Below are positions 31,628 through 40,741 of a stretch of 64,000 nt of DNA, in pieces. Under the pieces are notes generated by a model. It ran no database searches, was not told the DNA's origin, and saw only the letters and a program-made list of their open reading frames with translations. The translations under genes and the position numbers were made by a program. This DNA comes from an uncultured Phascolarctobacterium sp. (GTDB taxonomy: Bacteria > Bacillota > Negativicutes > Acidaminococcales > Acidaminococcaceae). The DNA is taken from the NCBI GenBank assembly GCA_905207485.1, contig CAJLLL010000001.1, positions 1-64,000 on the forward strand, written 5' to 3'. The stretch's first letter is position 1. The number at the start of each line of letters is the position of its first letter.

Positions 31628-34201
31628 TTAATTATTTGTTGTAAAAAATTTATCTTCTATAACAGCTTTAGGCATAATAAGTTCGCGCGGTTTACTGCCT
31701 GCCGCATGGCTGATAATGCCCAAATCTTCCATAGTATCAACAAGGCGCGCCGCTCTGGTATAACCAATGCGGAACTTACGCTGCAGCATTGATGAAGAAG
31801 CCTGCCCTGTATCCATTACAAGACGTACTGCATCTTCAAACAATTCGTCGCGGTCGTTTTCAATTCCTGCTAACTGCCCGCTGCTGTTCTTCTCGCTTTC
31901 CAAAGCCTGTTCCGTTACTTCATTGCTGTATTCAACAGGTATAGCCTGTTCCTTAATAAAGCCCACTATGCGGTTCAGTTCATCATCGCTTACAAATGCG
32001 CCCTGAACTCTGACCGGTTTATTTACGCCAATCGGATAGAACAGCATATCACCTTTGCCAAGCAGTTTTTCGGCACCGCCCATATCCAAAATGGTGCGTG
32101 AATCTGTTTGTGAAGAAACAGCAAATGCTATGCGGGAAGGTATATTTGCCTTGACAATGCCTGTAATTACATCAACTGACGGCCTTTGCGTTGCCAGAAT
32201 CAGGTGAATGCCTGCCGCTCTGGCTTTTTGCGCAAGGCGCAGAATAGCATCTTCAACATCTACTTTGGCAACCACCATTAAATCGGCCAATTCATCAATG
32301 ATAATAACGATAAACGGCATTTTATTTTCAGCATGTTCGTTGTAACTGTTAATATCGCGAACATGGCTGTCGGCAAAAGCCTTATATCTGCGTTCCATTT
32401 CGGCAACTGCCCAATGAAGTGCAGATGCAGCCTTTTTACTATCCGTAACTACCGGTGTTAAAAGCTGCGGTATGCCATTATAGTTAGAAAGTTCTACAAC
32501 TTTTGGGTCTACTAAAATAAGTTTTACATAATCCGGCGGATATTTGCATAAAAGTCCGGCAATAATAGTATTAATGCAGACAGATTTACCGGAACCGGTA
32601 GAACCGGCAACCAGTAAGTGCGGCATTTTGCTCAAATCTGCCGTAATTATATTGCCACTTATATCCTTGCCCAAACCAATACACAATTTGCCGCTGGAAT
32701 TTTTAACTGCTTCACAATCAACTACTTCTTTAAAAAATACAGTGTCATTTTTTAAGTTCGGCACTTCTATGCCTATAGCTGCTTTGCCGGGAATAGGCGC
32801 TTCAATGCGCACACCGGGTGCAGCAAGCTTTAAAGCTATATCATCGGCAAGGTTTACAACAGAACTTACCTTAACTCCGGGCGCAGGTTCAAGCTCAAAT
32901 CTTGTTACCGAAGGCCCGCGGGTAACGGCAACAACATCGGCACGCACCTTAAAGTCAGATAAAGTTTGTTCTAAAATTCCGCACTGATGGCGTATGCCTT
33001 CTTCCAAATTATGGTCCTTAGTTACAGTAGGAGTATTTAAAAGCGCCATCGGCGGAAATTTATAGCTGCTTTCAGGCTTTTCAACATCATCCTCAACTGC
33101 TTCGGTCACAATACTTTCTTCAGCTGCTTTTTGAGAAACTAAATCTGCCGAATCAGCAATATTTATCGGTTTTGAAGCCACCGATTCTTCTGCTTTATTT
33201 TCGTTATGAATAATACCTGCTGTTTTTGGCGTTTCCATATCAGAAAAATCTATGGTTTTTGGCTTATAAGGATTTAAAAAGCTTCCTGATGGCGGCATAA
33301 CCTGCTGCGGTTCCGTAAATTTTTCTACAACAGTTTTAACCTGAGGTTTATCTGTAACTGGCTGAACTTCTTCGCTGGAAGGAACATCAGCATATACCTG
33401 TTGTTCTGCTTGATAAATATTTTTTTCAGCTTCCCTGGTATCTTCTAAATAATCCTCAAAAGTTTCATTACTGTAATTTACAATATGTTCGCTGATTGCA
33501 GGCTTTTTATTTTTGCCAAACAGCTTTTTGAACGGACCTGGTTTTTCAAGCCCTTCCGTAAATTCCGAAAATTCTCCGTCACGGTAAGGGTTAAATTGTC
33601 TGTCTCTGTTATATGTAATTGTACTACGTTCTTCTTTTTGGGTTGCCTTGTAATCAGTTTCATCATTGTCGGTTTTATCGCGTTTACGCATTGATGAAAA
33701 AGAATTTTTAATTTTCATCAATAAAAGCTGTAACGAAAGACGGCTTAATAACAATATGCTTGTTAAACTGAGTACAATAAGAATTATTACAGCTCCGGCG
33801 GTACCGGCAATTTTACGCAAAGTCCATAAAATTATACCGCCGATAAAACCGCCGCCTTCCGGAAATGAATACAAATCCATCTCCTGACCGGCAGGTGTAA
33901 AAACATGCTGGGCAATGCCCAACAGGCACAAAAGCAGAATAACCAGTGCCAAAGCACGGCGTGAAATGCTGAACGGACCGGAAAATGCCAGCATATAAAT
34001 GCCGCATATAATCAGTGCCAGCGGAGCTAAAAAAGCACCTAAACCTAACAAATAAGCACATGCTTCCGACAGAAAACTGCCGGTAAGCCCTATAAATGAT
34101 GCCGCAACAAAAAGCCCTGCCAAAAGCATAATAATACCGCTGATTTTTCTGTTACGGCCTTTATTCTTTTGTTCTTGCTGTACTTTTTTATATCTTGCCA
34201 A
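31628..34201 (-). CDS. ftsK: FtsK/SpoIIIE DNA translocase
   Basis: FtsK/SpoIIIE pumps chromosomal DNA through the closing septum. The product of about 857 residues has four N-terminal membrane helices (residues 20-175). A charged linker runs to about residue 390, followed by the motor domain, with Walker A GSTGSGKS near residue 535 and a DELADLM Walker B. The C-terminal winged-helix gamma domain (about 790-857) reads the polar sequences. GTG 34210 and TTG 34201 are both possible starts; GAGGTG is 6 bases ahead of the TTG and overlaps the GTG. It lies between rnjA and rodZ. Confidence 0.94.
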   Translation of the reverse strand: MARYKKVQQEQKNKGRNRKISGIIMLLAGLFVAASFIGLTGSFLSEACAYLLGLGAFLAPLALIICGIYMLAFSGPFSISRRALALVILLLCLLGIAQHVFTPAGQEMDLYSFPEGGGFIGGIILWTLRKIAGTAGAVIILIVLSLTSILLLSRLSLQLLLMKIKNSFSSMRKRDKTDNDETDYKATQKEERSTITYNRDRQFNPYRDGEFSEFTEGLEKPGPFKKLFGKNKKPAISEHIVNYSNETFEDYLEDTREAEKNIYQAEQQVYADVPSSEEVQPVTDKPQVKTVVEKFTEPQQVMPPSGSFLNPYKPKTIDFSDMETPKTAGIIHNENKAEESVASKPINIADSADLVSQKAAEESIVTEAVEDDVEKPESSYKFPPMALLNTPTVTKDHNLEEGIRHQCGILEQTLSDFKVRADVVAVTRGPSVTRFELEPAPGVKVSSVVNLADDIALKLAAPGVRIEAPIPGKAAIGIEVPNLKNDTVFFKEVVDCEAVKNSSGKLCIGLGKDISGNIITADLSKMPHLLVAGSTGSGKSVCINTIIAGLLCKYPPDYVKLILVDPKVVELSNYNGIPQLLTPVVTDSKKAASALHWAVAEMERRYKAFADSHVRDINSYNEHAENKMPFIVIIIDELADLMVVAKVDVEDAILRLAQKARAAGIHLILATQRPSVDVITGIVKANIPSRIAFAVSSQTDSRTILDMGGAEKLLGKGDMLFYPIGVNKPVRVQGAFVSDDELNRIVGFIKEQAIPVEYSNEVTEQALESEKNSSGQLAGIENDRDELFEDAVRLVMDTGQASSSMLQRKFRIGYTRAARLVDTMEDLGIISHAAGSKPRELIMPKAVIEDKFFTTNN

Positions 34202-34222
34202 CTGCGGCACCTCTTTAAAACA

Positions 34223-35887
34223 TTAAACTTCCATAATAATAGGTAAAATCATCGGACGGCGGCGGGTTCTTTCATATAAAAAGCGTCCCAGGCTGTCGCG
34301 GATAGCGCCTTTAAGTACGCTCCACTCCGTCACATTATTTTCAGCACATTTGTCAAGCGCTGCTTCTACTTTTTCTTTTGCCGTTTCCATCAAATCTTCT
34401 GCTTCGCGCACATATACAAAACCGCGGGAAACAATATCTGGGCCGGAAACAATGCGGCAGGAATTTTTCTCAATAGTTACTACAACAATCATAATGCCAT
34501 CTTGAGAAAGCTGGCGGCGGTCACGCAGAACAATATTGCCCACATCACCTACGCCAAGCCCGTCAACCAGAATTTTACCGGCCGGAACACGCCCTGCTAT
34601 AGCTATACTGTTGCGTGTAAGTTCAATAACTGCGCCATTTTCGCCTATAACAATGTTTTCACGCGGCATGCCGAGAGATTGGGCCAGCTGCGCATGTTTA
34701 ACCAGATGGCGGTATTCACCATGTACCGGCATGAAAAATTTAGGACGCACAAGGTTATGCATCATTTTTATTTCTTCCTGGCTGGCATGGCCGGATACAT
34801 GTACGCCGTTGCTTTTTTCGTAAATAACGTCGGCGCCCAGTTTATATAAATTATCAATAGTGCGGGAAACAAGTTTTTCGTTGCCGGGAATAGGCGTTGC
34901 AGAAATAATTACCGTATCTCCGGGCATTATATCTACTTTTTTATGGTCATTCATGGACATACGCGTTAAAGCAGACATCGGTTCGCCCTGGCTGCCGGTA
35001 GTTATAATAACAATCTGGCTTGGCTGATAATTGGAAGTTTCGTCTATATCAATGAGCACGCCTTCCGGAACTTTTAAATAGCCAAGTTCTATGGAAATAT
35101 TTACAACATTCACCATGCTGCGACCGATAACGGCAACTTTGCGTTTATACCGTACGGCACTGTCAACAATTTGCTGAATGCGGTGAACATTAGATGAAAA
35201 TGTTGCTACAATAATACGGTTTTTAGCGTAGCGGAACTCATCATCGAATGTCTGCCCAACCATTTTTTCACTGGGAGTATAACCCGGCCGCTCTGCATTG
35301 GTGCTGTCTGCCATCAACAGCAGTACACCTTCATCTCCGTATTCGGCAAAACGGTTAAACTCAGTAACCTGACCATCTACAGGAGTCTGGTCAAATTTAA
35401 AGTCGCCGGTATGGATAATAAGCCCGACAGGAGTACGGATAGCCAAAGCTATTGCATCGGGAATACTGTGATTAACGCGGATAAAGCCAAGTTTAAAAGC
35501 ACCAGCGGTTATTTTATCGCCAGGTTTAATAACATGGCAGTTTTCATCGCTGACGCCATTTTCTTTTAAACGCCCCTGCAAAATGCCCAGCGTAAGTGCA
35601 GTGCCATAAACAGGAACGTGAATTTGTTTCATAACATAAGGCAATGCGCCGATATGGTCTTCATGTCCGTGCGTTAAAAAAATTGCCCTTACTTTGTCTT
35701 TATTTTCTAACAGATAAGTTATATCAGGTATTACAAGGTCAATGCCAAGCATATCCTCTTCAGGGAACATCAAACCGGCATCGACAAGAATGATATCATC
35801 ACCATAACGGAATGCTGTCATATTTTTGCCGATTTCACCAAGTCCGCCGAGAGGAATTATATTTATTTTATGTTGTGTTTTACTCAA
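34223..35887 (-). CDS. rnjA: Ribonuclease J
   Basis: RNase J is the 5'-3' exonuclease and endonuclease of Firmicute mRNA decay and rRNA maturation. The 554-residue protein has the metallo-beta-lactamase motif LTHGHEDHIGALP near residue 72, the beta-CASP domain with STNAERPGYTPSE near residue 192, and SGHASQEEIKMM near residue 365. The C-terminal domain is complete. The start is TTG 35887 with GGAGGTG about 8 bases upstream. Upstream lie a promoter (35974-36002) and a leader hairpin at 35942-35966. Confidence 0.95.
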   Translation of the reverse strand: MSKTQHKINIIPLGGLGEIGKNMTAFRYGDDIILVDAGLMFPEEDMLGIDLVIPDITYLLENKDKVRAIFLTHGHEDHIGALPYVMKQIHVPVYGTALTLGILQGRLKENGVSDENCHVIKPGDKITAGAFKLGFIRVNHSIPDAIALAIRTPVGLIIHTGDFKFDQTPVDGQVTEFNRFAEYGDEGVLLLMADSTNAERPGYTPSEKMVGQTFDDEFRYAKNRIIVATFSSNVHRIQQIVDSAVRYKRKVAVIGRSMVNVVNISIELGYLKVPEGVLIDIDETSNYQPSQIVIITTGSQGEPMSALTRMSMNDHKKVDIMPGDTVIISATPIPGNEKLVSRTIDNLYKLGADVIYEKSNGVHVSGHASQEEIKMMHNLVRPKFFMPVHGEYRHLVKHAQLAQSLGMPRENIVIGENGAVIELTRNSIAIAGRVPAGKILVDGLGVGDVGNIVLRDRRQLSQDGIMIVVVTIEKNSCRIVSGPDIVSRGFVYVREAEDLMETAKEKVEAALDKCAENNVTEWSVLKGAIRDSLGRFLYERTRRRPMILPIIMEV

Positions 35888-35941
35888 AAAAAATACACCT
35901 CCAAATTATTTATTTCCGATCAAGTATCACACACTTTAACG

Positions 35942-35966
35942 AGAGTATCAGCCGTACACTTACTCT
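35942..35966 (-). other. Leader hairpin in the rnjA 5' UTR
   Basis: AGAGTA and TACTCT form a perfect 6 bp stem around a 13-base loop between the predicted promoter and the rnjA ribosome site. RNase mRNAs are often self-regulated through leader structures, but that is inference here. Confidence 0.35.
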
Positions 35967-35973
35967 ACCGTAT

Positions 35974-36002
35974 ATTATACATTAAAATTCATTTTAAAAC
36001 AA
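35974..36002 (-). promoter_or_regulatory. Promoter of the rnjA-ftsK-rodZ unit
   Basis: On the minus strand TTGTTT (36002-35997) and TATAAT (35979-35974) are 17 bases apart, about 87 bases ahead of the rnjA start. Downstream genes follow with short gaps. Confidence 0.55.
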
Positions 36003-36060
36003 ATGTTTCCCCATCGAAAACCATGTTTTTTGTAAATGTTTTGTGAATAAATACTTATAA

Positions 36061-36091
36061 AAAACAAAAACGCTCCAAAAAGGAGCGTTTT
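36061..36091 (-). terminator. Intrinsic terminator of rny
   Basis: AAAACGCTCC and GGAGCGTTTT form a 10 bp stem (36067-36091) with a 5-base loop. On the minus strand it is followed by a T-rich tract, and it lies 15 bases after the rny stop. Confidence 0.85.
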
Positions 36092-36105
36092 GTAAATATT
36101 TTAAA

Positions 36106-37650
36106 TTATTTAGCGTAATCAACTGCGCGTGTTTCACGAATGATAACAACTTTAATCTGACCTGGGTATTCCATTTCAGATTCAATCTTCTTGGCAACAT
36201 CACGAGCAAGAAGAACAGCGGTTGCATCATCAACCTGTTCAGGCTTAACCATAATGCGGATTTCCCTGCCTGCCTGAACTGCATAACATTTTTCTACGCC
36301 ATCAAACGATTCAGAAATTTCTTCCAAACGTGTCAATCGTTTCAAATAGCTTTCCAAAGTTTCCCTGCGTGCACCCGGTCGAGCTGCGGAAACAGCATCG
36401 CATGCGGAAATAAGTACTGCTTCAACGCTTTTCGGCTCAGTATCGCCGTGATGCGCTGCAATAGCATTGATAACAAGTTCGGATTCGCGATATTTTTTAG
36501 CTATTTCCACACCAAGTTCAACGTGGGAACCTTCAACCTCATGATCAACAGCTTTGCCAATATCATGCAATAAACCTGCACGTTTTGCCAAAGTAACATC
36601 AACGCCAAGTTCGGAAGCCATAATACCTGCCAAATGTGCAACTTCAACCGAATGGTTGAGAACGTTCTGCCCATAGCTGGTACGGTATTTAAGGCGGCCA
36701 ATCAATTTAATCATTTCGGGATGCAAGCCATGCACGCCAACTGAATACATTGCCTGTTCGCCGGCCTCTTTAATACGCTGTTCAACTTCCTTCTGTGCTT
36801 TTTCGACCATTTCTTCAATGCGGGACGGATGAATACGTCCGTCATTGATGAGTTTTTCCAGAGCTATACGTGCAACTTCACGTCTTACAGGGTCAAATCC
36901 GGAAATAATAACAGCTTCCGGAGTATCGTCTATAATAAGATCTATGCCTGTCAGTGTTTCCAAAGTTCTAATGTTTCTGCCTTCGCGGCCGATAATGCGA
37001 CCTTTCATTTCATCATTAGGCAGTGCCACAACAGAAACCGTTGTTTCGGCAACATGGTCCGCAGCACAACGTTGGATAGCAAGGGAAATTATTTCACGGG
37101 CTTTTCTGTCCGCTTCATCTTTAGCCTGCTGTTCCAACTCTTTTATCATCATTGCGGATTCATGTTTAACTTCTTCTTCCACAGACAAGAGCAATTCTTT
37201 TTTTGCATCTTCAGTGGACAAACCGGAGAGTCTTTCCAGTTCGCTTAATTGTTTTTTGTATAACTCATCTACCTTAGCCTGGCTTTCGTTAAGTTTATTT
37301 TCTTTTAAAGCCAAATGTTCCTCTTTCTTTTCAAAGGAATCTATTTTACGGTCAAGGTTTTCTTCTTTTTGCAGGAGTCTGCGTTCCTGACGCTGCAAAT
37401 CACTGCGGCGTTCTTTATTTTCGCGCTCCATTTCGCTGCGCAGGCGGTGAATTTCTTCTTTAGCCTCCATCAGCGCTTCTTTACGTTTAGTTTCGCCGGT
37501 TTGTTCTGCTTCCTGAATAATTCTGATAGCAGTTTCTTCTGCAGTAGCAATTTTGCTTTCAGCAACATTTTTGCGGACAAAATAACCAACTATACCGCCT
37601 GCTGCACCTGCCCCGGCAATTGTAATGAACAACTCTAAAATGGTACTCAC
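36106..37650 (-). CDS. rny: Ribonuclease Y
   Basis: RNase Y is the membrane-anchored endonuclease that starts mRNA decay in Firmicutes. The 514-residue protein has one N-terminal membrane helix (residues 5-25), a long charged coiled coil (about 30-195), a KH domain with GRIIGREGRNIR near residue 213, and an HD domain with LLHDIGKAVDHEVEGSH near residue 355. GTG 37650 gives an N-terminus of the usual length, but AAGGAG abuts it. The real initiation codon could lie a few codons downstream, including a possible ATT at 37641. A leader hairpin lies just upstream. Confidence 0.95.
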   Translation of the reverse strand: MSTILELFITIAGAGAAGGIVGYFVRKNVAESKIATAEETAIRIIQEAEQTGETKRKEALMEAKEEIHRLRSEMERENKERRSDLQRQERRLLQKEENLDRKIDSFEKKEEHLALKENKLNESQAKVDELYKKQLSELERLSGLSTEDAKKELLLSVEEEVKHESAMMIKELEQQAKDEADRKAREIISLAIQRCAADHVAETTVSVVALPNDEMKGRIIGREGRNIRTLETLTGIDLIIDDTPEAVIISGFDPVRREVARIALEKLINDGRIHPSRIEEMVEKAQKEVEQRIKEAGEQAMYSVGVHGLHPEMIKLIGRLKYRTSYGQNVLNHSVEVAHLAGIMASELGVDVTLAKRAGLLHDIGKAVDHEVEGSHVELGVEIAKKYRESELVINAIAAHHGDTEPKSVEAVLISACDAVSAARPGARRETLESYLKRLTRLEEISESFDGVEKCYAVQAGREIRIMVKPEQVDDATAVLLARDVAKKIESEMEYPGQIKVVIIRETRAVDYAK

Positions 37651-37666
37651 CTCCTTAATAAAATTC

Positions 37667-37698
37667 TAAAAAAAATGAGGCAACCTGCTAGTCGCCTC
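37667..37698 (-). terminator. Terminator-like hairpin in the rny leader / after recX
   Basis: On the minus strand GAGGCGAC and GTTGCCTC pair over 8 bp with one wobble around a 6-base loop, followed by a run of eight Ts. It may end recA-recX transcripts. Because it lies downstream of the predicted rny promoter, it could also attenuate rny. Confidence 0.7.
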
Positions 37699-37740
37699 GT
37701 GGTTAACTTTGAATCTTTATTAACACGATTGGATAATATA

Positions 37741-37769
37741 ATTTTAAATGGATTTTAAATAAAAGTCAA
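37741..37769 (-). promoter_or_regulatory. Promoter of rny
   Basis: On the minus strand TTGACT (37769-37764) and TAAAAT (37746-37741) are 17 bases apart, in the gap between recX and rny. The leader would contain the hairpin at 37677-37698. Confidence 0.6.
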
Positions 37770-37816
37770 GTTTGTATCAATAATCGCAGTTATCATCAGC
37801 GGTATAATTTATTTTT

Positions 37817-38308
37817 TCAGCCATAGTTTTTAATTAAATCAACCGCAAAACCTCTGGCAAATAAAAATCTGCCCAAACCCGCTTTTACTTTCATCGCGTC
37901 TTCAAAGCTGTTTATTTTTTTCTTTTTAATATAATTATCTGCCGCTGCCTTACAGCGAGCGTATTCTGCCGTCTCCTGGGCTTGTCCTGTCACTTCTTCA
38001 ATAAGTTCATCGTTTATATTACGCTTTTGTAAATCAGTTTTTAACCGTCCTTTACCGTAATATTTTTTAGCAAGCCAGGTATCATACATACGCTGCGCAT
38101 AACGCTTTTCATCCAAAAAGCCATATTCGCATAATTTAGTAATAACCGCTTTCATATCACTTTCGGAAACAGAACATTTTTTTAATTTTTCCTGCATTTC
38201 CCAAATGCTGTAATCGCGGTAATTTAAAAGCGTCAGCGCATAATTATAAGCATCTTTTTCGTTATCGAACGTTTTATTATTCTTCCGGCGCAGCAATTTC
38301 AGCTTCAC
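37817..38308 (-). CDS. recX: RecX, regulator of RecA
   Basis: RecX binds RecA filaments and limits recombination. The 163-residue protein consists of three-helix repeats with AYNYALTLLNYRDYSIWEMQ near residue 27 and YGFLDEKRYAQ near residue 62, typical of the family. It overlaps the 3' end of recA by 32 bases. The start could be GTG 38308, where the GGAAG site abuts the codon, or TTG 38296 with GAAGGTG about 9 bases upstream. The overlap suggests that recX is translated by coupling to recA. Confidence 0.9.
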   Translation of the reverse strand: MKLKLLRRKNNKTFDNEKDAYNYALTLLNYRDYSIWEMQEKLKKCSVSESDMKAVITKLCEYGFLDEKRYAQRMYDTWLAKKYYGKGRLKTDLQKRNINDELIEEVTGQAQETAEYARCKAAADNYIKKKKINSFEDAMKVKAGLGRFLFARGFAVDLIKNYG

Positions 38309-39323
38309 CTTCCGGCGCAGTCTGTTTGGTAATTGTCATTGCGCGGATTCTGTTTTCAATCTCCTGCAATAATTCAGGATTATCTTTTAAATAATCCTTG
38401 GCTTTTTCTTTGCCCTGTCCCAAACGTACATCGCCATAAGAGTACCATGCACCGCTCTTGGTAATAAGTTCAAGTTCTACACCAAGGTCAACAATGCAGC
38501 CTTCATGAGAAATGCCTTCGCCGTACATAATATCGAACTCTGCCTGTTTGAACGGCGGAGCTACTTTATTTTTAACAATTTTAACCCGTGTGCGGCTGCC
38601 AATCATGTCATTGCCGTTTTTAAGCGTTTCTACACGGCGCACATCCATGCGGACGGTAGCATAAAACTTTAATGCACGCCCGCCGGTAGTAGTTTCCGGG
38701 TTACCAAACATAACGCCAACTTTTTCGCGTATCTGGTTGATGAATACAGTAGCGCATTTAGATTTGGCAATTAAACCTGTCAGTTTACGCAACGCCTGGC
38801 TCATCAAACGTGCCTGCAAACCAACATGGCTGTCGCCCATTTCGCCTTCAATTTCAGCACGCGGAACAAGTGCGGCAACAGAGTCAATAACAATAATATC
38901 AATAGCGCCGCTGCGTACAAGTGCATCTGCAATTTCCAGTGCCTGTTCTCCGTTATCAGGCTGTGAAATCAAAAGATTGTCGACATCAACGCCCAAACGA
39001 CGCGCATATTCCGGGTCAAGAGCATGTTCTGCATCGATAAAAGCAGCATAACCGCCAAGTTTCTGCGCTTCAGCAATCATATGCAAAGCAACGGTTGTTT
39101 TACCGGAAGATTCAGGACCATAAATTTCTATAACCCTGCCGCGCGGAATACCGCCGACACCCAAAGCAATATCAAGCGATAATGCACCTGTCGGTATTAC
39201 TTCAATATTCATTTTAGTGCTGGCTTCGCCAAGTTTCATAATGGAGCCTTTGCCGAAATCTTTTTCAATTTGGCGCATGGCAAGGTCAAGCGCTCTCATT
39301 TTATCTATATTTTCAGATGCCAT
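38277..39323 (-). CDS. recA: RecA recombinase
   Basis: RecA forms filaments on single-stranded DNA, drives strand exchange and triggers LexA cleavage. The 348-residue protein has Walker A GPESSGKT at residues 69-76, IIVIDSVAALVPRAEIEG near residue 142, FINQIREKVGVMFGNPETT near residue 195 (L2 region), and a short acidic C-terminus. ATG 39323 has GGAGG upstream. The promoter is a perfect consensus, with a candidate LexA operator in the spacer. Confidence 0.98.
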   Translation of the reverse strand: MASENIDKMRALDLAMRQIEKDFGKGSIMKLGEASTKMNIEVIPTGALSLDIALGVGGIPRGRVIEIYGPESSGKTTVALHMIAEAQKLGGYAAFIDAEHALDPEYARRLGVDVDNLLISQPDNGEQALEIADALVRSGAIDIIVIDSVAALVPRAEIEGEMGDSHVGLQARLMSQALRKLTGLIAKSKCATVFINQIREKVGVMFGNPETTTGGRALKFYATVRMDVRRVETLKNGNDMIGSRTRVKIVKNKVAPPFKQAEFDIMYGEGISHEGCIVDLGVELELITKSGAWYSYGDVRLGQGKEKAKDYLKDNPELLQEIENRIRAMTITKQTAPEGEAEIAAPEE

Positions 39324-39363
39324 AAACTATACCTCCACAGTTGTGTCTGCTCTTTCTAAAAAT

Positions 39364-39392
39364 ATTATACAAACAGTTGTTTGCTTTGTCAA
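39364..39392 (-). promoter_or_regulatory. Consensus recA promoter with candidate SOS operator
   Basis: On the minus strand TTGACA (39392-39387) and TATAAT (39369-39364) have a 17-base spacer. The spacer contains the palindrome CAAACA-AC-TGTTTG (14 bp). The AACTGT core recurs in the lexA promoter spacer and again in the recA leader at about 39337-39346 (CACAACTGTG). The promoter starts just beyond the hslO stop, with no terminator between. Confidence 0.85.
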
Positions 39393-39398
39393 GCAGTT

Positions 39399-40253
39399 TT
39401 ATTTTATATTCAGCTGTTTCAGTTCTTCGCTGCTGATATGGTAAATTTTGTTGCAGTACTGGCAATGCACTTCTGTGTCCGGCTGTTCGGTCAAATAATC
39501 AATATCGCTTTGTTTTAAGGTTGCCAGCATATTTAAAATTTTATCTTTTGAGCAGCTGCATTCAAATTTTACAGGCAGGCTTTCTTTTACATCACACTCA
39601 AGCCCGCGCGCTAATGTGGTAATAATTTTTTCCGGCGTATAACCAAGTTCAAGAAGCTGAGTTACATAAGGGGTCTTGGTTACATTGTCGCCCAGTTTTT
39701 CAAGTACATCTTCATTGCAGCCGGGCATGGCCTGTATAAAATATCCGCCTGCTGCCAGCACTTTGCCTTCTTTGTCAACAAGTACGCCCAAAGCTACAGA
39801 TGACGGAGTCTGTTCGGACATATACAGATAATTGGTAATGTCTGTAGCTATTTCGCCGTCAGCCAGTTCTGCATGCCCTGTAAAAGATTCGCCGTTTTGC
39901 AGGTAACGGGTTAAAGTAATTGTGCCTTGCCCAAGCGCACCGCCTATATCAAGTTTACCGTCTTTCAGCGGCATAAACACATCCGGATTGCCCACATAGC
40001 CGCGTACGCTTGTTCCCTGCGCTTCTGCAACAACTTCACCCATAGGGCCATCGCCTTTTAATTTTAAGGCAATGCGTTCCCCATCTTTCATTGTTGCGGC
40101 AAGCATCAGGGCTCCGCTCATTGCCCTGCCAAGCGCGGCTGTGGCCAGATGGCTTGTATGATGGCGGTCTGCTGCTTCCTGTACTAAATTTTTGGTAGTA
40201 ATGGCGTAAATACGTACGCCTTCAACAGTTGCTATAGTTAAAATATCTTCCAT
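39399..40253 (-). CDS. hslO: Hsp33 redox-regulated chaperone
   Basis: Hsp33 is a cytosolic holdase activated by oxidation. The 284-residue protein has the N-terminal domain with HTSHLATAALGRAMSGALML near residue 33. The four zinc-binding cysteines are in the C-terminus (FECSCSKDK near residue 230 and HCQYCNK near residue 263), the CxC...CxxC switch. It follows ribH by 12 bases and so probably belongs to the FMN-riboswitch transcript. ATG 40253 follows AAGGA. No terminator is seen before the recA promoter. Confidence 0.95.
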   Translation of the reverse strand: MEDILTIATVEGVRIYAITTKNLVQEAADRHHTSHLATAALGRAMSGALMLAATMKDGERIALKLKGDGPMGEVVAEAQGTSVRGYVGNPDVFMPLKDGKLDIGGALGQGTITLTRYLQNGESFTGHAELADGEIATDITNYLYMSEQTPSSVALGVLVDKEGKVLAAGGYFIQAMPGCNEDVLEKLGDNVTKTPYVTQLLELGYTPEKIITTLARGLECDVKESLPVKFECSCSKDKILNMLATLKQSDIDYLTEQPDTEVHCQYCNKIYHISSEELKQLNIK

Positions 40254-40265
40254 ACAAATTCCTTC

Positions 40266-40727
40266 TTACATTTCACGCATCAGATTAACCATTTCAATGG
40301 CGCAAATAGCTGCATCGGCACCTTTGTTGCCTGCTTTTGTGCCGGCGCGTTCAACTGCCTGTTCGATATTATCGGTGGTTAAAACGCCAAAGGCAACCGG
40401 CACGCCGGTTTCAAGGCTTACATGTGCAATACCTTTGCTGGCTTCGGCACATACATAATCAAAATGCGGAGTTGCGCCGCGGATTACCGCACCAACACAA
40501 ACAACGGCATCATATTTGCCGCTTCTGGCAAGTTTTTGCGCAGCAAGCGGAATTTCAAATGCACCCGGAACCCAAACCAAAGTCAAATCATCGCTGTCGG
40601 CGCCATGGCGCAGCAGGCAGTCTTCTGCACCGCCGATAAGTTTGCTGGTAATAAATTCATTGAAACGAGATGCTACGATAGCAACTTTCATATCTTTTGC
40701 GGTTAATTTTCCTTCTAAAACTTTCAT
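40266..40727 (-). CDS. ribH: 6,7-dimethyl-8-ribityllumazine synthase
   Basis: RibH condenses the RibB and RibD products to lumazine, the step before riboflavin synthase. The 153-residue protein shows VASRFNEFITSKL at residues 18-30 and GAVIRGATPHFDYVC near residue 80 (active-site His). I start at ATG 40727 because GGAGG lies 7 bases upstream; ATG 40733 would be only 1 base from it. It is the fourth gene of the rib operon. Confidence 0.96.
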   Translation of the reverse strand: MKVLEGKLTAKDMKVAIVASRFNEFITSKLIGGAEDCLLRHGADSDDLTLVWVPGAFEIPLAAQKLARSGKYDAVVCVGAVIRGATPHFDYVCAEASKGIAHVSLETGVPVAFGVLTTDNIEQAVERAGTKAGNKGADAAICAIEMVNLMREM

Positions 40728-40741
40728 TTTCATTCCTCCAA

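Noticed and set aside
36845..37390. Plus-strand frame of 181 codons opposite rny
   Set aside because: Antisense to the coiled-coil region of RNase Y; Ser-rich composition mirrors Glu/Lys codons on the true strand.
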